A stretch of 64,000 nucleotides of DNA from NCBI RefSeq assembly GCF_000733295.1, contig NZ_JPMI01000008.1, forward strand, positions 49,635 through 113,634. The letters run 5' to 3'. This DNA is from Archangium violaceum Cb vi76. Its GTDB lineage: Bacteria > Myxococcota > Myxococcia > Myxococcales > Myxococcaceae. A program made the translations under genes and the position numbers. Under the pieces are notes generated by a model. The model was given only the letters and a program-made list of their open reading frames with translations, searched no databases and was not told the DNA's origin. This document shows, piece after piece, positions 1 through 6,103 of the stretch. Within the stretch, counting starts at the first letter, position 1. Each line of letters starts with the position of its first letter.

Positions 1-1
1 C

Positions 2-277
2 GCGGTGACGGGCCTCTGCGCGGAGACCGAGGAGGAGGCCCGCCGCCTCGCCGGTGCGCACGCGGAGCACAACCGCGAGGGGCTCGCCCTCATTGGCAAC
101 CCGGCGCAATGCCGCGAGCGGATGGAAGAGATCTGCCACCGCTATCGCACCCAGGAGCTCGTCTTCCTGGATCTCGCGCCGGATGCCGAGTCCCGCCTGC
201 GCTGCTACCGCCTCCTCGCCTCCGAGCTCCGCCTCTCCGTGCCCGCCCCCGCCCCGCGCGTCGAGAAGAGCGCCTAG
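2..277 (+). CDS. Luciferase-like monooxygenase, C-terminal end (partial)
   Basis: This is the 3' end of a gene that enters from the left edge; the frame is open to base 2, so the GTG at 5 is probably internal. The last 90 or so residues contain a GNPAQCRERM stretch followed by QELVFLDLAP, which matches the end of LLM-class flavin-dependent monooxygenases (substrate-channel helix, then the last barrel strand). Such enzymes use reduced flavin and O2 to hydroxylate or oxidise small molecules. It lies directly upstream of the lanthipeptide precursor genes and in the same direction, so it could be a tailoring enzyme of that pathway, but this is inference from position only. Most of the protein is outside the window. 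Confidence 0.6.
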   Translation, partial: AVTGLCAETEEEARRLAGAHAEHNREGLALIGNPAQCRERMEEICHRYRTQELVFLDLAPDAESRLRCYRLLASELRLSVPAPAPRVEKSA

Positions 278-365
278 CGGAACACCTCGTGTCGCCCCTC
301 TGGCGGCACAGGTGTGTTCCCTGGCCACATTTTCCACCATCAGAGGAAAAATGCAGCACAGGGGG

Positions 366-525
366 TTGATAACCGCCCTCTTCCCGTGGAGAATAAGGAA
401 TCACCGCTTTCGCTGAGTGACCGGTCGTGACCGGTCCAGCCACACACGCGCTTCATCTATTCCATACATGAAAGCAGTTGTCGCAGGGGCCTGGCGGAGC
501 ATTCGCCGGCCCCTGTTGCGTTTGC
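366..525 (+). repeat. Decayed precursor unit: promoter and terminator kept, gene lost
   Basis: The 413-bp gap between the monooxygenase gene and the first precursor gene holds a shortened copy of the precursor unit. It keeps a TTGATA (366-371) and a GAATAAGGAATCAC block (from 391), like the regions upstream of the intact genes, and the same hairpin (CAGGGGCC at 484-491, GGCCCCTG at 508-515). Between the two there are only about 90 bp and no precursor reading frame. From the -35-like box to the hairpin is 118 bp here and 347 bp in the next unit, so about 229 bp, matching the coding part, is missing. The spacer between the promoter-like boxes is 19 bp instead of 17. It is probably the remnant of a fourth precursor gene. 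Confidence 0.6.
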
Positions 526-580
526 ACAGGTATGTCCAATGGGTACCCGCTCCTCCCCCGAAAAAAACGCAGTAGGGGGC

Positions 581-609
581 TTGATGTCTGACTATTCCTG
601 TGCGAATAA
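581..609 (+). promoter_or_regulatory. Putative promoter of precursor gene 1
   Basis: A TTGATG box (581-586) is followed after 17 bp by GAATAA (604-609). The same arrangement is found 463 bp further on in each later unit, and the boxes are better conserved than the bases just upstream of the repeat. A sigma70-type promoter is the simplest reading; no start site can be seen. Confidence 0.45.
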
Positions 610-690
610 GGAATCACGGCTTTCACGGAGTTGCCGGCTGCATCCGGAATTCCCTGAAGAGCACCCACCCCCGTCTGGAAAGGTCATCCC

Positions 691-894
691 ATGAGCGAGA
701 TCAAGAAGCCCGAGCTGAAGGTGAAGCTGTCCCTCGAGAAGGAGACCCTCCGCGTTCTGGACGACACCCAGCTGCACCTGCTGGACGAAGTTGTCGGTGG
801 CGTCGAGGCCCCCGCGGACCCCTGCAACACCACCCGCTGCTTCACGAGCTGTGGCTCCGGCAGCTGCACCGGCGGCGCCACGAAGCTCGAGTAA
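691..894 (+). CDS. Lanthipeptide-type precursor peptide 1
   Basis: This 67-residue precursor has a lysine/leucine-rich leader with a KLSLEKETLRVLDD motif, like leaders of class I lanthipeptides with double-glycine sites, and a GG at residues 36-37. Cleavage there would release a 30-residue core with four cysteines (core positions 8, 13, 17 and 22) and eight Ser/Thr, including NTTRC, FTSC and GSGSC clusters suited to dehydration and thioether closure. The start is fixed by a GGAAAGG ribosome binding site about 10 bases upstream. The LanB, HlyD adaptor and C39 exporter genes downstream supply dehydration, leader removal and export. The protein is identical to that of the next copy. Final structure and activity cannot be read from sequence. 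Confidence 0.88.
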   Translation: MSEIKKPELKVKLSLEKETLRVLDDTQLHLLDEVVGGVEAPADPCNTTRCFTSCGSGSCTGGATKLE

Positions 895-927
895 TACCGC
901 TCCATCCTTCATTCAAAGCAGTTGTCG

Positions 928-969
928 CAGGGGCCTGGCGGAGCATTCGCCGGCCCCTGTTGCTTTTGC
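928..969 (+). terminator. Terminator of precursor unit 1
   Basis: CAGGGGCC (928-935) pairs with GGCCCCTG (952-959); the inner bases can extend the hairpin through GGCG/CGCC. TTGCTTTTGC follows. The same hairpin occurs in unit 2 and in the decayed unit. Confidence 0.7.
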
Positions 970-1043
970 GGGCACGTCTGATTTGTAGCCTCCCGAGCTA
1001 CGTGTAGCCTCTCAAGCAACAGCAAAAAAATGCAGTAGGGGGC

Positions 1044-1072
1044 TTGATGTCTGGCCATTCCTGTGCGAATAA
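1044..1072 (+). promoter_or_regulatory. Putative promoter of precursor gene 2
   Basis: TTGATG (1044-1049), a 17-bp spacer and GAATAA (1067-1072) repeat the arrangement of unit 1 exactly 463 bp downstream. Confidence 0.45.
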
Positions 1073-1153
1073 AGAATCACTGCTTTCGCCGAGCTACCGG
1101 ACGTATCCGGGATTCCCGGGAGAGCACCCACCCCCGTCTAGAGAGGTCATCCC

Positions 1154-1357
1154 ATGAGCGAGATCAAGAAGCCCGAGCTGAAGGTGAAGCTGTCCCTCGA
1201 GAAGGAGACCCTCCGCGTTCTGGACGACACCCAGCTGCACCTGCTGGACGAGGTTGTCGGTGGCGTCGAGGCCCCCGCGGACCCCTGCAACACCACCCGC
1301 TGCTTCACGAGCTGTGGCTCCGGCAGCTGCACCGGTGGCGCCACGAAGCTCGAGTAA
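1154..1357 (+). CDS. Lanthipeptide-type precursor peptide 2
   Basis: This second precursor gene encodes a 67-residue peptide identical to copy 1, with only silent differences in the DNA (for example gaagtt against gaggtt near the GG site). It has the same leader motif, the GG at 36-37 and the same four-cysteine core. An AGAGAGG ribosome binding site precedes the ATG. An identical product from a separate promoter suggests selection for high dosage of the peptide, or a very recent duplication. Confidence 0.88.
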   Translation: MSEIKKPELKVKLSLEKETLRVLDDTQLHLLDEVVGGVEAPADPCNTTRCFTSCGSGSCTGGATKLE

Positions 1358-1390
1358 TACCGCTCCATCCTTCATTCAAAGCAGTTGTCG

Positions 1391-1432
1391 CAGGGGCCTG
1401 GCGAAGCATTCGCCGGCCCCTGTTGCTTTTGC
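1391..1432 (+). terminator. Terminator of precursor unit 2
   Basis: The hairpin CAGGGGCC/GGCCCCTG (1391-1398 and 1415-1422) is followed by TTGCTTTT. It matches the unit 1 terminator apart from one base in the loop region. Confidence 0.7.
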
Positions 1433-1506
1433 GGGCACGTCTGATTTGTAGCCTCCCGAGCTACGTGTAGCCTCTCAAGCAACAGTGAAATAATGCAGTA
1501 GGGGGC

Positions 1507-1535
1507 TTGATGTCTGGCCATTCCTATGCGAATAA
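1507..1535 (+). promoter_or_regulatory. Putative promoter of precursor gene 3
   Basis: TTGATG (1507-1512), 17 bp and GAATAA (1530-1535) keep the same phase as in units 1 and 2. Confidence 0.45.
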
Positions 1536-1616
1536 AGAATCACTGCTTTCGCCGAGCTGCCGGATGTGTCCGGGATTCCCGGGAGAGCACCCACCCCCGT
1601 CTGGAGAGGTCATCCC

Positions 1617-1820
1617 ATGAGCGAGATCAAGAAGCCCGAGCTGAAGGTGAAGCTGTCCCTCGAGAAGGAGACCCTGCGCGTTCTGGATGACAGCCAGCTG
1701 CACCTGCTGGACGAAGTCGTGGGTGGCGTCGAGGCCCCGGCGGAGCCCTGCAACACCACCCGCTGCTTCACGAGCTGCGGCACCGGTAGCTGCACCGGCG
1801 GCGCCACGAAGCTCGAGTAG
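1617..1820 (+). CDS. Lanthipeptide-type precursor peptide 3 (variant)
   Basis: This third copy encodes 67 residues and differs from copies 1 and 2 at three positions: Thr26 to Ser in the leader, and Asp43 to Glu and Ser54 to Thr in the core. All four core cysteines and the GG site are kept, and both exchanges at dehydratable positions are Ser/Thr swaps, so the pattern of possible rings is unchanged. The reading frame is open further upstream, but the ATG at 1617 is preceded by a GGAGAGG ribosome binding site and matches the start of the other copies. The locus therefore makes at least two closely related peptides. Confidence 0.88.
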   Translation: MSEIKKPELKVKLSLEKETLRVLDDSQLHLLDEVVGGVEAPAEPCNTTRCFTSCGTGSCTGGATKLE

Positions 1821-1862
1821 CTCGCGGTATTCGAGCACCGAGCCGTTCCGAGCTGGTTCTTC

Positions 1863-1910
1863 AAGGGGCGAAAGGAGTCCTTCGGGATTCCGATCGCCCC
1901 TTGTTGTTTT
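1863..1910 (+). terminator. Terminator between precursor 3 and the dehydratase gene
   Basis: AAGGGGCGA (1863-1871) pairs with TCGCCCCTT (1894-1902) and the stem runs into TTGTTGTTTT. It differs in sequence from the terminators of units 1 and 2. It separates abundant precursor transcripts from the processing genes, whose expression would need read-through or a promoter of their own. Confidence 0.7.
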
Positions 1911-1933
1911 CAACGTGGAAGCCTGCTGGCACC

Positions 1934-4900
1934 ATGAGCAACACCATGTCTTCTGCCCGGTCTGGTTCGTCCGAGAGATTCATCCCCGCGGGTTTCTTCG
2001 CCTTCCGGACTCCGCTGCTTCCGTTCGATGCCCTGGTGGAGTTGTTGGGGGCGGGAAGCGGAGGGGGTTGGAGTGACGAGGCCCTGCGCCGCTCGCGCGA
2101 GCGGCTGCGCCAGTGGGTGGAGGAGCCCGTCGTCCGGGAAGCGCTCTTCCTCGCCTCGCCCAGCCTGGATGAGAGCCTGTCCATCTGGCTCAGCGCGCCG
2201 GAGTCGGAGCGTGGGCAGAAGGTGGAGCGGTCGCTGGTGCGCTACTTCTCGCGCATGGCGGGCCGCGCGACGCCCTTCGGGCTGTTCGCCTCCAATGGCG
2301 TGGGACGCGTGGACACGGCGACGCGGCTGAGCATTGGCGGGCGCGGCACGCTGCGCAAGCACACGCGGCTGGACGCGGAATATGTCTGGTCCCTCGCGGA
2401 GGCGCTGCAGCGTCAGCCGGAGGTGCGGGAGTCGCTGCGCTTCTTCCGCAGCACCAGCATCCACGCCACGCCCAACCAGTACCGCTACGTCGAGGCCCGT
2501 CAGTCCGGGGAGAAGCGCACCTATGGGCTGGTGGCCGTCGCGCGCTCGTCCCACCTGGACGCCGTCCTCGAGCGGGCGCGCACGGGCGCCACGCTGGCGG
2601 AACTGGCCCAGCTCCTGGTGGACGCGGAGCCGGATCTCTCCCTGGAGGAGGCCCGGCAGTACATCGAGTCCCTGGCCGAGTCCCAGCTCCTGGAGCCGGA
2701 GTTCGCCCCGCCCCTGACGGGTCCCGAGCCCGTCCCCGCCCTGCTCACCCAGACGCGGCGGCTCGCCCCGCTCGCCTCCGTGAGCGAGCGGCTGGCCTCC
2801 GTACAGGCCATGCTCCAGAAGATGGACGAGATGGCCCCGGGGCTCGGGCCCGAGTCCTACCGGGAGGTGGCCCACGCCCTGGAGGGACTGCCGGTCCCCG
2901 TGGAGGTGGGGCGTCTGTTCCAGGTGGACACCCTCCGCCCGAATGCCGGCGTCACGCTGTCCCAGCGCGTAACGGACGAGCTGCTGCGCGGCGTGGAGGT
3001 CATCCGGCGCATCACCCCGCGCACGGAGACGTTGGAGCCGCTGCGCCAGTTCCGCGAGCGGTTCGTCGCGCGCTACGAGGAGCGCTCGGTGCCCCTGCTG
3101 GAGGCCCTGGACGAGGAGCGCGGCATCGGCTTCGCGCTCGACGCGCGCCCCGGCGCCGCCACGGGTCCGCTGCTCCAGGGGTTCGCCTTCCCCTTGCGAG
3201 GCAGGGATCAGGCCCGCGTGGATCGGCGCTGGCCGTACCTGCTGCGCCTGGTCGACTCGGTCCACCGCGGCGGCCGCCAGGAGCTCGCGCTCACCCCCGA
3301 GGACGTGGATGCCCTGGAGGTGGAGGATCCCATCCAGTTGCCGGACTCGCTCGGCCTGGCGGGCACGCTCGCGGGGCGCTCGGCCGAGGCGGTGGATCGC
3401 GGGGAGTTCCGCTTCCTGCTCGACTTCCTCTATGGGCCCTCCGGTGCCACGCTCCTGGGGCGCTTCTGCCAGGGGGACCCGGAGCTGACGGCCCTGGTGC
3501 GCCAGCACCTGGAGGCCGAGGAGGCGCTGCGCCCCCATGCCGTCTTCGCCGAGGTCGTCCACATGCCGGACGATCGGCGCATGGGCAACATCCTGGGCCG
3601 CCCCAACCTGCGGCGGCATGATCTCGTCTTCATGGGCCAGTCCGGGCTGCCCGGGGAGGCCCGCATCGAGCCCGAGGATCTCCTGCTCTCCGTGGAGGGA
3701 ACGCGGCTGGTGCTGCGCTCGCGGCGGCTGGGCAAGGAGGTCATCCCCCGGCTGACGAGCGCCCACAACTTCGCCATGTACGGGCTGGGGGTGTACCGCT
3801 TCCTGTCGATCCTCCAGGCGCAGGATGGGCAGGGCGGCGCCTTCCACTGGGGCCTGTTGCAGCACTCGCCCTTCCTGCCGCGGGTGACGTACAGGAAGAT
3901 GGTGCTGTCGCTGGCGCGGTGGAACGTGGATCGCGCGCAGTTGCAGGAGTGGAGCCGGCCCCAGGGCGCCGAGCGCTTCGAGGCCGTGCAGCGCTTCCGC
4001 CAGGCCATGCGGCTGCCCAGGTGGATCTGCCTGCGTGACGGCGACAACCTGCTGCCCATCGATCTGGACAGCCCGCTGAGTGTGAACACCCTCGTGCACC
4101 TGGTGAAGGATCGGTCGCTGGCGACGCTCGAGGAGATGTTCCCGGGCGTCGACGAGCTGCCGGTGGAGGGCAGCGACGGGCGGTACGTGAACAGCCTGGT
4201 GATTCCCTTCGTCCGGGCTCCCGCCACGCAGCCGTCCGCCCCGGCCACCCCGCGCGAGAGGCCGGCCCCGCCGCCGCTCCGCCGCCGCTTCCCGCCCGGC
4301 TCCGAGTGGCTCTACCTCAAGCTGTACGCGGGCGCGGCGAGCGTGGATCGGCTGCTGCGCAACGAGCTGGGGGACACCATCCGCGAGGTGCTGGCCTCGG
4401 GCGCGGCGGATCGCTGGTTCTTCCTCCGCTACCGGGATCCCGACTTCCACCTGCGGTTGCGCTTCCACGGAGACCCCTCGCGCCTGCAGTCGGAGGTGTG
4501 GCCGCGGCTGAGGGACACCTGCGAGAAGGTGCTCGAGGAGGGCACGGGCTGGCGCCTGCAACTGGACACGTACGAGCGCGAGGTGGAGCGCTACGGAGGC
4601 CCCGCCGGCATCGAGCTGGCGGAGGAGCTCTTCGCGGCCGACAGCTCGGCGGCGCTCGAGCTGGTACGGGCCTATGGCGGAGACCGCGGAGCGGATCTGC
4701 GCTGGCGCCTGCTGCTCAAGGGCATGGACCTGATGCTGGACGACCTGGGGCTGCCACTGGCCGAGCGGCTGTCCGTCGTGCAGGCGATGCGCACCGGCTT
4801 CGGGGCGGAGTTCAGCGTGGACCGCAGCACCCGGTTCGAGGAGCAGCTCAGCCAGCGCATGCGCCGCGAGCGCAAGGTGCTGGAGACGATCCTCTCGGCC

Positions 4901-5158
4901 GGGCAGGCGTCCACGGGTCCGCTCCAGCCCGGGCTGGCCGCCTTCCAGCAGCGCAGCGCCCGCGTGAAGCCGGTGGCCGAGCGGCTGCGGCTCGCCGCCG
5001 AACAGGGCGCGCTGACGGTGTCAATCAAGGGCCTGGCCGAGAGCCTGCTCCACATGCAGGTGAACCGCGTCCTCGCCGATGAGCACCGGCGCCACGAGCT
5101 CATCCTTTATGACTTCCTGACGAGGTTGTACCGTTCCGCTCTCGCAAGGGGACGATAG
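1934..5158 (+). CDS. lanB: Class I lanthipeptide dehydratase (LanB type)
   Basis: LanB enzymes use glutamyl-tRNA to glutamylate Ser/Thr of the precursor and then eliminate glutamate to give dehydroalanine or dehydrobutyrine. This 1074-residue protein has both halves. The glutamylation domain (about 20-700) shows FRTPLLPF near residue 25 and the RYFSR..GRATPFGLFA block near 105-122, matching the essential arginines and threonine of NisB. The C-terminal SpaB-like elimination domain (about 785-1060) shows WLYLKLYAG, FFLRYRDPDFHLRLRF near 829 and DTYEREVERYGG near 877. The ATG at 1934 is chosen; a TTG at 1901 in the same frame lies in the T tract of the preceding terminator and is unlikely. The adaptor gene starts directly after its stop codon. 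No lanthionine cyclase gene is present in the window. Confidence 0.9.
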   Translation: MSNTMSSARSGSSERFIPAGFFAFRTPLLPFDALVELLGAGSGGGWSDEALRRSRERLRQWVEEPVVREALFLASPSLDESLSIWLSAPESERGQKVERSLVRYFSRMAGRATPFGLFASNGVGRVDTATRLSIGGRGTLRKHTRLDAEYVWSLAEALQRQPEVRESLRFFRSTSIHATPNQYRYVEARQSGEKRTYGLVAVARSSHLDAVLERARTGATLAELAQLLVDAEPDLSLEEARQYIESLAESQLLEPEFAPPLTGPEPVPALLTQTRRLAPLASVSERLASVQAMLQKMDEMAPGLGPESYREVAHALEGLPVPVEVGRLFQVDTLRPNAGVTLSQRVTDELLRGVEVIRRITPRTETLEPLRQFRERFVARYEERSVPLLEALDEERGIGFALDARPGAATGPLLQGFAFPLRGRDQARVDRRWPYLLRLVDSVHRGGRQELALTPEDVDALEVEDPIQLPDSLGLAGTLAGRSAEAVDRGEFRFLLDFLYGPSGATLLGRFCQGDPELTALVRQHLEAEEALRPHAVFAEVVHMPDDRRMGNILGRPNLRRHDLVFMGQSGLPGEARIEPEDLLLSVEGTRLVLRSRRLGKEVIPRLTSAHNFAMYGLGVYRFLSILQAQDGQGGAFHWGLLQHSPFLPRVTYRKMVLSLARWNVDRAQLQEWSRPQGAERFEAVQRFRQAMRLPRWICLRDGDNLLPIDLDSPLSVNTLVHLVKDRSLATLEEMFPGVDELPVEGSDGRYVNSLVIPFVRAPATQPSAPATPRERPAPPPLRRRFPPGSEWLYLKLYAGAASVDRLLRNELGDTIREVLASGAADRWFFLRYRDPDFHLRLRFHGDPSRLQSEVWPRLRDTCEKVLEEGTGWRLQLDTYEREVERYGGPAGIELAEELFAADSSAALELVRAYGGDRGADLRWRLLLKGMDLMLDDLGLPLAERLSVVQAMRTGFGAEFSVDRSTRFEEQLSQRMRRERKVLETILSAGQASTGPLQPGLAAFQQRSARVKPVAERLRLAAEQGALTVSIKGLAESLLHMQVNRVLADEHRRHELILYDFLTRLYRSALARGR

Positions 5159-6103
5159 ATGAGCGCGGCACCAGAGCGATTGTTCCGCCAGGAAGCCCTG
5201 GAACATCACGGGCGGAGCGAAGTGCAGGGCAGTCTGCTGAAGCTCACCCCCATCTGGGCCCGGGTCGCCTATTGGCTGGTGTTGGTCTTGTGCGTGACGG
5301 TGGGCGTGGGGCTGGCGATCGTCAGCATCCACGACTATGCCCAGGGGCCGGTGCTCATCCAGGTGAAGGGGCTGGAGGAAGTGAGCGCCACCTCGGGGGG
5401 CCGGGTGAGCCGGATCCTCGTCAAGCGCGGGCAGCAGGTCCGCGCGGGCGAGCCGCTGGTGGAGCTGTACTCCGGAGGCGAGACGGCGGAGCTGGAGCGC
5501 GCCAACGAGGAGTTCCGCGCCCAGTTGGCGGCGCGGCTGTTGGATCCCCAGGACGGAGCGGCGCGCCAGTCCCTGGCCAGCCTGCGTGCGCAACTGGATC
5601 TGAGTGGCGCACGCCTGTCGGAGCGCACCCTCAAGGCGACCGTGGATGGGTGGGTGCGGGAGATCCGCGTGCGCGAGGGCCAGCACATCTCGGTGGGAGA
5701 CCGGGTGGCCACGCTCATGAAGGAGGGCACCGAGTCGTATGCACTGGCGCTGGTGCCCGGCCAATACCGGCCCATGCTCCAGCAGGGGCAGAGCATGCGC
5801 CTGGAGCTGCAGGGCTTCGCCTACCTCTACCAGGACCTCGAGGTGACGCACGTGAGTGACGAGCTCCTGGGGCCCGCCGAGGTGAAGCGCTACCTGGGCG
5901 CCGACCTGGGTGATGTGGTCACGCTCACCGGGCCCGTGGTGGCCGTGGAGGCCCGCCTGCCGCACGACACCTTCCGCGTCCAACACTACAACTACCGCTT
6001 CTACAACGGCATGCTGGGCACGGCCCGGGTCCGGGTCCGCAGCCGCAACGGATGGTCCATGCTGATCCCCGCGATCGATCTGCTCCGGAGGGACCGTGGC
6101 TGA
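5159..6103 (+). CDS. HlyD-family membrane fusion protein
   Basis: This 314-residue adaptor links an inner-membrane exporter to the outer membrane. It has a short cytoplasmic N-terminus, one membrane span at about residues 36-58 (VAYWLVLVLCVTVGVGLAIV), a lipoyl-type half motif (GGRVSRILVKRGQQVRAGEPL), a short coiled-coil section near 100-150, the second lipoyl half (DGWVREIRVREGQHISVGD) and a beta-barrel region. The start codon follows the dehydratase stop with no gap, with AAGGGG as ribosome binding site, and the gene overlaps the exporter gene by 8 bp. It should act with the C39 exporter to send the mature peptide through the Gram-negative envelope. The coiled-coil hairpin is short for the family. 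Confidence 0.85.
   Translation: MSAAPERLFRQEALEHHGRSEVQGSLLKLTPIWARVAYWLVLVLCVTVGVGLAIVSIHDYAQGPVLIQVKGLEEVSATSGGRVSRILVKRGQQVRAGEPLVELYSGGETAELERANEEFRAQLAARLLDPQDGAARQSLASLRAQLDLSGARLSERTLKATVDGWVREIRVREGQHISVGDRVATLMKEGTESYALALVPGQYRPMLQQGQSMRLELQGFAYLYQDLEVTHVSDELLGPAEVKRYLGADLGDVVTLTGPVVAVEARLPHDTFRVQHYNYRFYNGMLGTARVRVRSRNGWSMLIPAIDLLRRDRG

Larger units (their letters stand above)
569..1820 (+). repeat. Tandem precursor units with a 463-bp period
   Basis: Three direct repeats start at about 569, 1032 and 1495. The -35-like boxes (581, 1044, 1507), the start codons (691, 1154, 1617) and, for the first two, the terminator stems (928, 1391) are all exactly 463 bp apart. Each unit carries a promoter-like block, a leader of about 80 bp, a 67-codon precursor gene and, in units 1 and 2, the same terminator. 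Unit 3 diverges after its stop codon and has a different terminator. This looks like recent tandem duplication of a whole transcription unit. Confidence 0.9.

Noticed and set aside
470..580. Small open frame over the hairpin of the decayed unit
   Set aside because: It reads through the terminator stem, has no ribosome binding site and no resemblance to the precursors.
366..1910. Tandem repeats as a CRISPR array
   Set aside because: The repeated unit is 463 bp and contains a gene; there are no short repeats with unique spacers.
1901..1933. TTG start for the dehydratase at 1901
   Set aside because: It lies in the T tract of the terminator and adds residues that do not match the family; the ATG at 1934 is better.
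1910..4561. Very long open frame antisense to the dehydratase gene, and similar antisense frames over most genes
   Set aside because: High third-position GC keeps antisense frames open in this genome; they are low-complexity and rich in Arg, Gln, His and Pro, with no recognisable domain.
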